A DNA stretch of 64,000 nucleotides from Escarpia spicata (GCA_963995525.1 OZ023205.1:67662417-67726416); one strand, 5' to 3'. Shown: positions 10,401 to 22,280, counted from the stretch's first letter. The notes: generated by a model not told the origin, from the letters alone. Translations and numbers: made by a program.

Positions 10401-11209
10401 TGCCCACTTGTTGACAGCTGTGAGAGCTGCCACCTAGTGAATATGCATGTGATTAAAAGGCACTAAACTACGACACAATTTTACTGTCGGTTTATTTTGT
10501 GTGTGACATGTTTCAATATAAGTTTAATGTTGAATAGTTGTTATGGTGTAGTATTATCAATTTGTTATTTCATAGTTGGCCTGAGAGCCAATCATCGTCT
10601 CTACCCGAATCTGGGTTAAAGCCCCCTACCGGTAACATTGGCAGGGTCTTAATAATCCAGACCGTGGTAGTGCCCAATGCTGTCACCTCACGGCGCCTGG
10701 GTAATCGAAGCTAGGACGTCGAATGGTTGCTCTGCACTAGCCTGTAGCGCCACCGTCATAGTTCGTTGTTTCTTGTCGCCAAATGTCGTCTTGTACTTTA
10801 TTACTTACAATAAACGTTCACTAAAACAAAGGCGACCAAACGTTGATATAACTCCTCTGGTCTCTCGTCCGGCTAGAGGCGTATGTCAGTGAAATTAATG
10901 AAGTGGGCGCTTGTGGATTGGAAACCTTAATGCAGTCTAATGACTTGCCAGATTATTGCGAGTGAGGTGGAACTGTTGACTCGTGTTTCTTGAGATGATG
11001 CGGCAGTAATTTGCGATTTGGCCAAGCATAAGTTCTAACATCCGCGCTTTTTGCGATTCATTTATGAAAAGCTAACAGGCGCGTTTAAGCCACGCCCTGC
11101 GCGCTCGTGATTGGTCGCTAGAACAAGGAGCATTTGACACATGTGTCACGCGCGTTTCATTTTTTCTTTTTCGCGGGGAGACGTCAGGGCTTGTTATATG
11201 TTAGCATAC
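10401..11209. other. No recognised feature
   Basis: No gene or clear repeat recognised. The first part may be LTR or leader of the minus-strand Gypsy. GC rises around 11040-11180 without a readable frame. Confidence 0.4.
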
Positions 11210-12386
11210 ATGGTCTTTCCAGTTGAGTTTGTTATATATTAATACACCTAGAAATTTAGTTTTATACACCATGTCAATCTTAGTTTTATTAATGCTTATT
11301 TCTATATAATTTTTTTTTTGAAATTACTAAACAACATAAAATTTGTTTTTGATAGATTTAGAGATAGTTTACTAACTGCAAACCATGTGTTCAATTTATC
11401 CAGTTCACTACTTATATTTCTGTGAACAGGATCACTTCCAGAATAGAAAATACTTGTGTCATCTGCAAAGAAGATATATTTCAGTAACGTTGAAGTATTG
11501 CATATGTCATTGATATACAGTATAACTAATGTAGGCTCTGAGACTGAGCCTTCTTGTACTCCACAGGTGACTTTTAATAAGTCAGAATCACAGCTATGAA
11601 ATGTAACATATTGTAATCGGTTTTGTAGATAACTAGTGAGCCAGTCATTCGCAATACCTCTTATTCTATATTTGATTTAACTTTGATAATAGCAATTAAT
11701 GATCAAGTGTGTCAAAGCCTGTGTAAGTCTATAACAACACCAATAGTACATTTCTTATTATCTAGTGCTGATGTAATTTCTTCTGTGAATTCAAGTAGGG
11801 CTAATGACGTGGACATACTGGATCTAAAACCACACTGACTGTTGCTTGGGATACTGTTTTTTTTTTTAAATGCATCTAGTCTAGTATTATTGAGCTTTTC
11901 TAGGATTTTTGAAAACTGGTAAAAGAGAAATAGGTATGTAGTTAGAAAAAAACATGCTTATCATTACTTTTAAAGAGAGGAATTACCTTTGTTATTTTCA
12001 GTCTATCTGGAAAAGTACATTGTTTAAAGGAGTTATTGCATATGTGAATAAGTGGCTTCACAATGTGAGAAATTACCTTTTATTTTTTTGGGATATATCT
12101 ATGTTGTAATTTCCTGTAGATTTTGTAATTTTACAATTTCTAACAATATCGTTTATTTCATTTTCTGTTACACCATTTAAACATTGTCTTAGGATTATGA
12201 CTTTCTAAATAATCAGATACATTTCATAGGTGTCAACAGTACCGATTTTTTTGGACATATCTATGTTGTAATTTCCTGTAGATTTTGTAATTTTACAATT
12301 TCTAACAATATCGTTTATTTCATTTTCTGTTACACCATTTAAACATTGTCTTAGGATTATGACTTTCTAAATAATCAGATACATTT
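11210..12386 (-). pseudogene. Jockey/CR1-group LINE: reverse transcriptase segment
   Basis: Read on the minus strand, this encodes reverse transcriptase blocks in order with stops and small shifts: a template-grip region (SLLPVFSKILEKLNNTRL), SMSTSLALLEF, LTSYLQNRLQYVTFHSCDSD, GVQEGSVSEPTL, the catalytic KYIFFADDTSIFYSG, and LNTWFAVSKLSLNLSKTNF. It is the 3' part of the same LINE whose endonuclease lies at 13226-15400; a hAT element sits between. The copy is dead, with several stops. Confidence 0.82.
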
Positions 12387-12407
12387 CATAGGTGTCAACA
12401 GTACCGC
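12098..12407. repeat. 162-bp-period tandem duplication spanning a LINE/hAT junction
   Basis: About 148 bp at 12098-12245 recurs almost unchanged at 12260-12407. Both copies end in the hAT terminus CATAGGTGTCAACAGTACCG, so the duplication took place after the hAT insertion. A poly-T tract precedes each copy and may have been the recombination site. Confidence 0.9.
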
Positions 12408-13225
12408 TTTCGGGCAGGAATTCCCGCTTTTCTGTGAAAATGTCCCGCCTTTTTGTACATTTCGCCTCCGAAAAAATCGACGATAAAATGTATTTATTTA
12501 TAGTGCGCTGCTAGTTGTATGAAAGTGTGTGATCGCGAACGAACGTTTTTCCCGCGCGCGCGAGCACGTGACTTCGCTATCGGCGGTTGACGGAAACTTC
12601 CTTCAAGATGGCGAAGCGGCTGAGTGGGGCTGAGTGTGTCGCGAATGCGAAGAAGAGACGAAAACTGAGCGGTGGAGGCTGCGTGTTCAATCAAGAATGG
12701 GTGCGGGCGTTTCCCGGTATACGAGTCAGTAGCGAAGGGGCAGCATCTGTCCCATCTGATGAAGATGCTGCTTGTTGTGCCCTCATGCAACGCGAGCAGT
12801 GAGAGAGTATTTTCTCAGGTGCGGAAGATCGCCACCAGCTTTCGCTCTGAGCTGGATCGGGATACTTTGTGTGCACTGCTCATTGTAAAGTGGAACAGTG
12901 ATGAATGCGCAGCCGACTTCCAGTGCACTGAGAAGCTTCTACGCTGTGCCAAGTCGGCGACCTACATATACAATCAGGGACACTGCAGTACGTGACTGCA
13001 CCTGTGATAGCTGTTTGATAGTGTATCGCAATATAAGGCCAAGAATTGGTCACAATGAATCCCTGTCTTTCTTATTTGGGTTTCTTTGCATGGCTGGAAC
13101 GATTTCACATTGACACTTTTACTGTGTGTTTATTAGTGCTATTTTTATTGCGCAAATGTCGTTTCCTTTAGAATTAGTGTTCGCGCACTTTCTCACTTTT
13201 TCATGAGCTGATGTTGACACCTATG
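12387..13225. mobile_element. Internally deleted hAT transposon
   Basis: The ends are inverted copies of CATAGGTGTCAACA (12387-12400 and, reversed, 13212-13225) and start with CA as in hAT elements. The 839-bp interior keeps only the first and last parts of a hAT transposase. It interrupts the LINE coding region. I could not find an 8-bp target duplication; the flanks differ. Confidence 0.75.
12608..12995 (+). pseudogene. hAT transposase remnant (N-terminus plus dimerisation domain)
   Basis: Plus strand 12608-12715 begins MAKRLSGAECVANAKKRRKL and continues to FNQEWVRAFPGI, the usual lysine-rich start of hAT transposases before the BED finger. From about 12720, in another frame, comes the C-terminal hAT dimerisation region: VVPSCNASSERVFSQVRKIA, then DRDTLCALLIVKWN and LLRCAKSATYIYN. 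The finger, catalytic core and insertion domain are absent, so a large internal deletion with a frame change joins the ends. This is a Ds-like derivative. Confidence 0.8.
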
Positions 13226-14039
13226 ACTTTAAAGTTTTTCTCTAGTGTTTTTATGTTTTTTGCTAGTTTAGGTCCTACATTTACAAACCCGTTGGCACAG
13301 TGTTTCTTCTATTTTATTGTGATACCATTATTTTCAAAACTATCTGGATAGGTTGTATTTGATTTACTTTTCTTAATAACAGTGTTCAGTATCTTTTAAG
13401 TTCCCTTAATATTGTTTTGTTTTTCTAATAATTTGTTGAAATATGTCTTTTTACTGGCTCCGAGTATTTATGACAATTTGACTTCTGCGCTTGTTGTTGT
13501 GTTTTGTAAAAACATTTTATAAAGATTATCTTTCTACTAGCATTACATTGCCCATTTGTAAACCAAGGTTTGGTAGGACGATTGTTTTCATCCACACATC
13601 ATTTCTTTAAATTCTTGCAAAAGTGTCTACGAAATTGGCACAAGGTATATTTACGTCCTCTTCATTTGTTACAGGTTCCCAGTTTATTGATAACAGGCTG
13701 TCTTTAAAAGCATTAATACATTAATTTTCTAACATGCACATACTTTGACACAGAGGGTCTTTTGATATCTTGATACTTCAATATAGTAAATACTGGCAAG
13801 TGGTCACTTGCATCATTTATAAGTAAACCACTATGAATGTTCCTAATGAAAACATTGTGTCCACGAACTGTGTTGTGCTGCAGTTACTATTGTATTTCAA
13901 GGGATCTATGTTTATATCACCACAGAGAAATACCGTTTTAGTATTGTTTTTAACTTTTTTCATATGCAACTGTATTTAGTAAGTGAAGGTGTCAATGCCA
14001 GAACCACATGTTCTGTATACACAAGTAACAATCAGTTTT
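13226..14039 (-). pseudogene. Jockey/CR1-group LINE: endonuclease C-terminal half and linker
   Basis: Minus strand from 14039 down encodes the apurinic-type endonuclease (LIVTCVYRTCGSGIDTF, then TKTVFLCGDINIDPLKYNSN and LLINDASDHLPVFTI with the catalytic SDH). A decayed linker follows (ENNRPTKPWFTNG) before the polymerase. Stops and shifts are frequent. It continues the segment at 14946-15400. Confidence 0.82.
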
Positions 14040-14945
14040 CCCTTTCTTCTTCTTCCTCTTTGTCCCAATTTTATGTGGGGACGATGTATGATGACATTCG
14101 CCTCCATGTCGCTCGGTCGTACACTTCCTCCCCCGACAGTCCCTTCTCCCTGAGATCTGCCCTCACACTGTCCAACCACCTCCTCTTCAGCCTTCTTCTC
14201 CTCCTCTTCCCTTGCACTTTCATTCCCATCGCTCTCCTTCCTACATAATCGTCATCTCTTCTCATCACGTGTCCATACCATCCCAACCTACTTTCTTGGA
14301 CTTTCTTTGATATTTCCCCCACTTTCATTTTCCCTCTGATTCTTTCGTTTCTTATCTTTTCAAACTTTGTGGCTCCGCACATCCATCGTACCATTCGCAT
14401 TTCTGCGACATCCAACTTCTTTTCTTGTGTCTTTTTTGCCGCCCATGTCTCCGCCCCGTACATCAGTGCTGGCCTTACCACTGTCCTGTACACTTTTCCC
14501 TTGATCTTCACGTTCATTCTTCTGTCACACAGCACTCCAGATACTCTCTTCCAGTTCTTCCACCCGCTCTGCACTCTATGAGTGACTTCCGCATCCTATT
14601 CTCAATCATCCGCCAATGTCGATCCTAGATATTTGAATGTCTTCACTCTCTTCACTGTCTCGCCCTGTAACCGGATCTCTAGGTAATTGTTTTCGTTGCA
14701 CCTCAGGTATTCCGTCTTCTTTCTATTAATCTTTAGTCCTCGCTCTTCCATTGCACTTCTCTATTCCTCGAGCTTCCTTTCCACCTCCTCTCTTCTGGTA
14801 CTCTCGTCTGCAAACAGCATACACCAGGGGGACTGTTCTTTGATGCCCCGTCCCAACACATCCATAATCAAGTCAAACAGGTAAGGACTCCGTGAGGACC
14901 CCTGGTGCAGCCCCACTCTAACGGTGGTCTTGCCAGTTTTCCCTT
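14040..14945 (-). pseudogene. RTE-type retrotransposon fragment inserted in the LINE endonuclease
   Basis: Minus strand 14945-14760 has the polymerase motif VGLHQGSSRSPYLFDLIMDV followed by WCMLFADESTRREEVERKLE; the catalytic region lacks several residues after FAD. 14574-14071 is the post-polymerase region (YRTVVRPALMYGAETWAAKK, RLGWYGHVMRRDDDYVGRRA, DLREKGLSGEEVYDRATWRR), characteristic of this RTE group. The LINE endonuclease is continuous in sense on either side, so this piece entered later. Confidence 0.82.
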
Positions 14946-15910
14946 TACTGAAGCGTAATTCTATCATTATGCATTCCGTTATATTATCAACCACCATTGA
15001 CATATTAGTTACTGTCTAATAAATAATGTTTTGGTTTATGTCTAATGCTACTCCATCAGATTTCCTGTTGTATCTCATCACATGTCTTACACCATAGCCT
15101 TGTAACATAATGTCAAAACAGTCTTTGGTATCAAGCCAAGTTTCCGTGATGACGATTATGTCAAAAGGGGTTACAAATTCATTTACAAGGTTTTCAATTG
15201 TGTCCAAAAAATGTCCAGAGTTCGCGAGCATTGAAATGAATAAATGATAAACCAGTGTAATTGTTAGTAATATTAGTTAATTGTTCTTCAGTATACCGAT
15301 TACAGAGTGGTCTGACATTATTGTAAACATTATTATTTGGATCAATGTTTCTTTCAAAGTCACAGCAGTTGTATTCTCATATAGTAAAGCTCCGAGCATT
15401 GCTCGTACAGATTAAAGAGACTGATATTAATATCATGTTTTGTGTTGATAAGTTCATGATCACTAATTGCTTGAAAATGTTATATATTGATACAACATGG
15501 ACAAAACCATCTAACATCTGTTTTTATTTTATATTTGAATTCCCGTTTTGTTAACTTAGTACATTCTCTACGTGTCCACAATTCACATCATGTACACTGT
15601 ATTGAATGAATTTGAATCACTACGAATAAATTGTTTGCACATGAAAAAAATTGTCATCTCTGCCATTGTCTCGGTGTATTTACAAGTGGTAATGTTCACA
15701 TCAATTTGTAGATCAGTTCATTACTGGAAAAGTCCTAGTCGGATGACTTTATCTTCTGACCAGCCCAATTTAAACAAGTCATCAGGAGAGTCTATGAACT
15801 TCTTCACTTAAAATTCAGTGCCATTTTCGTAGTGTGCAGAAAATTCTGCCGTTAATAGTCCACACTTTGTGCCTTTCTTGAGTTCAAGGATCATTTTTCT
15901 TTTGACAGCT
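14946..15910 (-). pseudogene. Jockey/CR1-group LINE: N-terminal region and endonuclease start
   Basis: Minus strand 15231-15016 encodes the endonuclease start (VTPFDIIVITETWLDTKDCF, with the catalytic glutamate, then YGVRHVMRYNRKSDGVAL). Upstream, 15400-15232 reads DFERNIDPNNNVYNNVRPLC and SFIHFNAR in another frame. 15560-15480 shows a CPCC-type cysteine pair (TDVRWFCPCC), as in the N-terminal finger of these ORFs. 15910-15780 (LELKKGTKCGLLTAEF) may still be the same element. All of it is frameshifted. Confidence 0.72.
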
Positions 15911-16048
15911 CGATCCACGCCATAGCTTGTCGTTTAAATGGTGTACGCCGTGGATGGGTGTAGTTGATGGGGGGAATTCAAGTCGGTACACTAGGTGGTG
16001 CCCAACATTTGCCTATTTGATTAATTTTTTTATGATTTTTACGATACA
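15911..16048. other. No recognised feature
   Basis: Short stretch without a recognisable frame or repeat. Confidence 0.4.
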
Positions 16049-16149
16049 TCGTGTGATCGCCATGATGTTCTGCTAACTTTATCGTGTGGTCGCCATGATG
16101 TTCGGCTAACTTTATCGTGTGGTCCGCCATGATGTTCGGCTAACTTTTT
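16049..16149. repeat. ~34-bp minisatellite, three copies
   Basis: ATCGTGTGGTCGCCATGATG plus TTCGGCTAACTTT is repeated three times with a few substitutions and one inserted base. Confidence 0.9.
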
Positions 16150-16956
16150 GTAGTGGCTGTTGTGTGAAACGAACCTCAAGTCAGAGGTTTAATGCATGTC
16201 AACTTGTTGTGCGGTGGTAACTCAAGTAGATACGGGACATGTAGATAGATAATTTACGAATGTTTTTCTATGCAGTTTAAAGTTACATCAAGTCCGCATT
16301 GGCAGCACCTCCTTGTTGACAGGTACAGCGGTGCTGTCACCTGGCGACTAACCATTAGTTAAATTTGCAGTACTGCCGAGATTGGGTTCCCACAGCAGGG
16401 ACAATGCCAAACATTTCGCAATTAGATTGTGTGATTAATCGCTATTTAATTAACATTTATCAAGTCTTAAATTGTTAAGTTTAATTGATATATGTTGGTA
16501 ACATTGATGTATCCGATAATAAAATGGGAAATGAAGATAGTCGGACTGGATCTGCTGTCACAATGATGATGTTTGATTTGTTATGAAATAAGACATGCAA
16601 ACAAATTAAACCGAGGAGGAACTAATAATGTACTACTCATTCCTGTAAAAAACACAAACAGAACGTTGTACCCCTTTTTATTTACACATGATCACTACAA
16701 TCATGTACCATTAATTCATCAAAAACAAACACAATCTCTTCATGATTTGCAAGAAATATCAAGGTCACAACAAATAAAACTTACAAAAACCAATGACAAT
16801 GTTGGAATGATAAATTTCTGTAAAATACCATGTGTGACTAATTTACACAATCATCTACAGGCCATTATTGACTGTCCACTATATAGCATCAATCTAAAGT
16901 AGTTTAATAATTCAGCAATACTATGAATAGTGAAAAAAGAATTACAAATATAATAT
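16150..16956. other. No recognised feature
   Basis: AT-rich; the open frame at 16573-16902 (plus) has no recognisable domain and biased composition. Probably 3' flank of the ACBP gene, which is transcribed towards here. Confidence 0.4.
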
Positions 16957-17108
16957 AATGTCCAGTACAGCTAATGCAGTGTGCATCTAGCATCTGGTTA
17001 GTTAGTGGTAATGTCCAGTACAGCTAATGCAGTGTGCATCTAGCATCTGGTTAGTTAGTGGTAATGTCCAGTACAGCTAATGCAGTGTGCATCTAGTTAG
17101 TTAGTGGT
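16957..17108. repeat. ~53-bp minisatellite, nearly three copies
   Basis: TAATGTCCAGTACAGCTAAT followed by GCAGTGTGCATCTAGCATCT and GGTTAGTTAGTGG repeats at 16957, 17010 and 17063; the last copy has an internal deletion. It lies 200-350 bp downstream of the ACBP stop codon and may be in its 3' UTR. Confidence 0.9.
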
Positions 17109-17312
17109 AATGCCAAAGAAATCATACAACACCACAGCAATTTCAATCATTATATTAAAGCATCAATGAAAGCACGAGATCAAAATACTGGCCTTGACCT
17201 AAGCACAAAATATATTACTGCAACCAACATCATTTGACCAATGCACGACACAGATCTTATCGACGGCCACTGATGTCGATATTGAATGGCACACAGTGCT
17301 GATAAATGTGCA

Positions 17313-17386
17313 TTATAAGCCGTACGTCTCAATGAGTCTCTTCACCACTTCAATGTACTGTTTCTCTGCATCCTCGTTGGACATTC
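17313..17386 (-). CDS. DBI: Acyl-CoA-binding protein, last coding exon
   Basis: Minus-strand exon of 74 bp after a strong 3' splice site (branch-like CTAAC, pyrimidine-rich tract, GTTGCCAG). With one base from the previous exon it encodes G-MSNEDAEKQYIEVVKRLIET-YGL, then TAA. This is the fourth helix of acyl-CoA-binding protein: the conserved tyrosine (in KQYIEVV) contacts the CoA/acyl ligand and the protein ends in YG plus one residue, as usual. ACBP binds medium- and long-chain acyl-CoA esters in the cytosol and delivers them to lipid metabolism. Together with the exons at 18866-18928 and 19414-19528 it gives 83 residues; the family has about 87, so only about four N-terminal residues are missing. 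Confidence 0.95.
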
Positions 17387-17389
17387 CTG

Positions 17390-18596
17390 GCAACAGAAAC
17401 AGAGTTAGTCTACTATCACATGGCATCTTCGTTGGACATTCCTGACAACAGAAACAGAGTTCAGTCTACTGTCACATGGCATCCTCGTTCGACATTCCTG
17501 GCAACAGAAACAGAGTTCAGTCTACTGTCACATGGCATCCTCATTGGACATTCCTGGCAACATAAATGTAGTTCACTGCAGGGGCAGATCCATAGAGTAG
17601 TGGGGGGGGCACGTAGGCCCATTCAAAAAGGTCTACTGCATCCGCCTATGCAATGTACCGTCACATCGTATCTTTTTCTGCATTTCTGTGAACATACAGT
17701 TAAATGTGCTCTTACGTGGTATCTTCTTTGGACATTCCTGTCAACACAAACATAGTTCAATACACTGTCACATGGTATCTTCTTTGGACATTCCTGTCAA
17801 CACAAACATAGTTCAATACACCATCACATGGTATCTTCTTTGGACATTCCTGTCAACACAAACATAGTTCAATACACCGTCACATGGTATCTTCTTTGAA
17901 CATTCCTGTCAACACAAACATAGTTCAATACACTGTCACATGGTATCTTCTTTGGATATTCCTGTCAACACAAACATAGTTCAATACACCATCACATGGT
18001 ATCTTCTTTGGACATTCGTGTCAACACAAATATAGTTCAATACACCGTCGTCACATGGTATCTTCTTTGGATATTCCTGTCAACACAAACATAGTTCAAT
18101 ACACTGTCACATGGTATCTTCTTTGGACATTCCTGTCAACACAAACATAGTTCAATACACTGTCACATGGTATCTTCTTTGAACATTCGTGTCAACACAA
18201 ACATAGTTCAATACACCGTCACATGGTATCTTCTTTGAACATTCGTGTCAACACAAACATAGTTCAATACACTGTCACATGGTATCTTCTTTGGACATTC
18301 CTGTCAACACAAACATAGTTCAATACACTGTCACATGGTATCTTCTTTGGACATTCCTGTCAACACAAACATAGTTCAATACACCGTCACATGGTATCTT
18401 CTTTGGACATTCGAGTCAACACAAACATAGTTCAATACACTGTCACATGGTATCTTCTTTGGACATTCGTGTCAACACAAACATAGTTCAATACACCGTC
18501 ACATGGTATCTTCTTTGGACATTCGTGTCAACACAAATATAGTTCAATACACCGTCGTCACATGGTATCTTCTTTGGATATTCCTGTCAACACACT
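17390..18596. repeat. ~57-bp minisatellite in the ACBP intron built from the last 3' splice junction
   Basis: About 19-21 copies of a ~57-bp unit fill most of the intron between the last two ACBP exons. Read on the minus strand each unit contains GTGTTGACAG|GAATGTCC followed by AAAGAAGATACC, the counterpart of the genuine exon start GTTGCCAG|GAATGTCC AACGAGGATGC. The copies nearest the exon (17400-17560) are closest to it. By eye about 13 copies keep the AG and about 6 have lost it (GACAC or GACTC). In the exon's frame each unit reads G-MS(K/N)ED then (T/A)M and a stop. Confidence 0.93.
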
Positions 18597-18865
18597 GTAT
18601 TGCCACATGAAATTTACATGCAGGACACACAGTGGTCCCACACACACTGTACATTGGTGACTCATGCCATATCCCAATCAAAGTCCTATGTATATGTGGT
18701 TATTGACATCTACACCAAATCTAACGTTGTCGCTTGCAAGAAATCTTGAAATTACCATAATTATTAGGAAAGCAAACAGGAATTGCAATTAAAATATATA
18801 GGAATGTGGGGCCCCCTGCCCCGTATTTACTGATCAATGTAACAGCCACAGTGAGCAGTAACTAC

Positions 18866-18928
18866 CTTTCCTGCCATTCCAGGAATCCCATTTTGCCTTG
18901 CCCTTCATGTCGAACATCCCTGGACGTT
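18866..18928 (-). CDS. DBI: Acyl-CoA-binding protein, middle exon
   Basis: Minus-strand exon of 63 bp between CATCTTTCAG| and |GTAGTTAC. It starts with two bases completing a codon (phase 1 in) and ends with one base (phase 1 out), matching both neighbours. It encodes [21 protein letters not shown](G). RPGMxDxKGKAKWDxW is the ACBP signature around helix 3, including the lysine that binds the ligand phosphate and the conserved tryptophan pair. N-G-R-K in place of the common N-x-L-K is a small variation. Confidence 0.95.
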
Positions 18929-19413
18929 CTGAAAGATGAACACCAATAAATATTTCAATACAAATAAAATCTGCCAATATTATGTACGAACACCTTTATT
19001 ATAATGTAAAATCATGTAATCTCTAATATATAATCCACCAAGATGTGTATTATTAAACCACAAAATACAATCTGATTTATTTATGTTTATTGTCCACTCA
19101 ACATGCAATGTAAACACAAAATACTAGTCAAAACATTCAAATTAAACAGTAAACTGTCAAATGAGATAATGTACACCATTAAAACAACATTTAGTCAGTG
19201 TCATCTTAGCAATAATTATTGTTTTAATGGAGTTTATTTAAATACTTTGAACCATTTAAATGCTAGCGCATCCACAAATTATAACATTTTCATTTAACCT
19301 GACCCACTGACAAGACAACTTGACTGATCCCGCGTGTACAAGATTACACTGACAATACAAGGTATATTTTGTGTTTTTTATATGCCAATCAATTATCACA
19401 CAGTGTGTTTTAC

Positions 19414-19528
19414 CTATGTTGACGTCACCAACAGTGGCTTGCTTGTAAAGCCCATATATTTCCAACATTTCTGAATCATTAGGTTTCGTCTTCAGATTCT
19501 TGACCTTTTCAGCGGCTTCTGTGAACTC
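19414..19528 (-). CDS. DBI: Acyl-CoA-binding protein, N-terminal exon
   Basis: Minus-strand exon of 115 bp between TTGTTATTTAG| and |GTAAAACA. It starts in phase 0 and leaves one base, consistent with the next exon. It encodes [20 protein letters not shown] and [18 protein letters not shown]: helices 1 and 2 with the [11 protein letters not shown] signature. The tyrosine and lysine of YKQ contact the acyl-CoA. The initiator exon should carry ATG and about four codons ending in phase 0. Short ATG-plus-donor candidates exist upstream on the minus strand (for example near 19921-19941 and 22228-22239), but none is convincing. Confidence 0.95.
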
Positions 19529-22280
19529 CTAAATAACAAACCATTGTTGCCTCAGGTATCAGTTGACCAACAGAAACTTCTGCAGTATGATGTTTTGTAA
19601 ATGTTTGCACAAGTATGTAAGACATAGTTACAAATAATTTACATGGCTTACCCAAGGAACATGTTTAAAGTATGAATAATAAGTTAATAAAAATTTCCTA
19701 CAATTGTTAAGATTAATTATCATTAAGCTTTTATCAAAAATGATGAATAGCAACATACTAGTTATATTCTCCTACCTGTACATATTGCCAGGAAAATGTA
19801 TCTGCTACCTGGACCTGGCTTCTTACTTAAATGTGATGTTAAAAAAAACCTTGTCATAAAAGTATATGTTAACCCCTGGTTGACTCTAGGGCTAGTCACT
19901 ACACGATCTGCTATTACTACCTGGCAAAGTATACCAACCATATCGCACCTTGTCAAAACCATTTTGGTACCAGCTCAAGGATCAAGGAGTGCACTGATTA
20001 ATTTCAGGTCAGTGTAATAACACTAGTTATATTATTTAATACATAAATACTGTGAGAACCGAGAAGAAATTACCCAATTTCTGATTATTATGGCTGTTGC
20101 ATAGACATCAATGACTTTTATGAATAGCTATGAGACCAGTGAATGAGCACCACTTGACAGAGCTCTACTGCACTAGAGCCTGGGCTGCTACATGTAGTAA
20201 TGCTACATGTAATTGACAGCAAGTCGTGTGATGCAGGTGCACATTTGTATCCTCTTATCAGGAACTGTGTGTCATACACCAACCTTTGGTCATTTACTAG
20301 GGAAAGGCCGGAGCCTAGGCAGCATGTTAAGGCCAAAAAATGTATATATGTAGGTGCTCTGCTGAAAAAATTTTCACTGACCACTCCCTCCCCAAAGAAA
20401 TGTACAGACAATGACCATTTAAGCATTAACTTGGTCTTGAGGCGAGTGCACCCCTCAGTGTGTGGCTGTGTGACAGATTGTTTGTCAATTGTGACTTGCA
20501 CCAATCCTCTCTTGTTCAGCTGGTTCTTTCACACAAAAATGCTATGCCTTTTTGCTTCATAATTGGCAGACCTTAAGGCATAATTTTGAAGTCCTGTCAG
20601 GATATTGTATTATTAATTTTTGACGCCAATGTTAATTGGAGTTTAGACTTGAGACCTAGCAACGCTAGTAGTGGTAACTTGGACTTAGTAACTCACTTAG
20701 TTGACTTATTTTAGTATAGACTTGAAAAAGAATGAGAAACCAGCCCTGCTAGTCTGTGAGTATGTTAAATCATAGTTTCATACACGTGATAATACACAAT
20801 CATATGAATTATTGACTGCTACCCCCGTCCTGCTTTCTCAGGCACTAATTTAATTAAACGAATGGCAATTCTGCCATGAATACACACCCACTACAGGTAC
20901 AGGGGTCATGCCCCAGTTAGACTTCCTGTTTCGCTACAGGCGATGTATTTTTTAGAAATGATTTTTTACCAAATTCACATGCTCTGACATAAGTGCATTT
21001 GACTAGGCAGATTTCCATGTGATTGTAGAAGGTGTTGACAGTAAATGGTGTATTTTTAGCCAATTTTACTAAGCAGAAGGATACTTGGCAGCAATATGAC
21101 CCTTTAGCCGGAGTAATGCCTGCATCCATTCGTAAATATTGACGGGTGTCATACATACAGGCATTTTACGAGAGCAAGAAATACCTAATTTTGACTAAAC
21201 TCGATTAGCATGTCAATGAGATGATGACAACAGCAGGTAAGAAGTGTCAGAATTTTTGTAGGTCACGTTTTCTTTTAATCATACAAAATGCTTACATGGT
21301 AACCAATGAAAAAACTAACTGTAGATTGACCCCAATTAAAGTCCCTGGCAACGGAAACTTTAACATCATCACGTGCTGCTGTGTATTTGGGTTGTGTAAT
21401 ATTATGCATTTGAACTCATCAAGACATCTGGCCTTTGAGGAATGCACACTTTAAGGTCTCATGACGTGTATATTTACAGTTGTCTATTAGGGAAAAAAAT
21501 CAATATAAATCTAAATGCAACATATCAACTGCCTGCATTTAATACATTTACAGAACACATATTGAAATTTGGACTTTCTGGAAAATTTGTGTCCATACAT
21601 GCCAGATGAGAAAGTGTGTACAGTGTAGATATGCTAGATTAGAAATTCTCCAACAGTAAAATGCTTACTCATATGGTGGCCTGTCAAGTAGGGTGGCACT
21701 TTTGAAATATGTATACAAAACCAAACACGTAGACGAATTACAAAAAGATATTGTACAGTGTTTGAGATAGGAGTGCCTCTACAATGTTAATTTCAATGTT
21801 TTTCTCCCAAATTACCATGTCTATTTGGGGTCATTTCCCAGTTATACTTCCTGTTTCATTACAGACGAAAAAAGGGCAGTGTATTTTTGAGAAATTATTT
21901 GATTACCAAATTCACCTGCTCAGGACAGTACTATTGCATTCCAAATAAGCGTATATGTACGGCTATTTATCTGGACAAAAAATGCCAGCTTATACGGTCT
22001 TATTCGGGTCTGTACACTTATTTAATGCTGGCAGTTCCACCCTAGTTTTTTATTTGGGTCAACGTTATTTACTGTTGTTGGTTCCATCTTATACGTTTTT
22101 TATTAGGCACTACATGTATTTATTTGCATCACCGATACAATGTTCTGAGAACTATGTATATATATATAAATTATTCTTGCCGGCGAATCGACAAAGCCGA
22201 ACGCGCAGTGCTCTTCGTTCTTACGGCGACGCTGTTTACTCCGGTCATCATGCCAATCATGGCAGATAACAATCTTTTTA
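19529..22280. other. Presumed first intron and upstream region of the ACBP gene; no other gene seen
   Basis: AT-rich with several short open frames lacking recognisable domains. A diverged direct repeat is visible: TTCCTGTTTCGCTACAGGCG at 20924 and surroundings resemble 21848-21935 (CTTCCTGTTTCATTACAGAC, both followed by ATTACCAAATTCAC-like strings), suggesting an old dispersed repeat. The missing first ACBP exon is expected here or further upstream. Confidence 0.45.

Noticed and set aside
19921..19941. MVGILCQ as the first exon of ACBP (minus strand, CAG|GTAGTA)
   Set aside because: Phase and donor fit, but the hydrophobic residues are unlike the start of ACBP and it lies close to the next exon; not supported.
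22228..22239. MMTG as the first exon of ACBP (ATG-ATG-ACC-GGA before GTAAAC, minus strand)
   Set aside because: Phase fits, but the donor is weak and many such short matches are expected by chance in the 3-kb search space.
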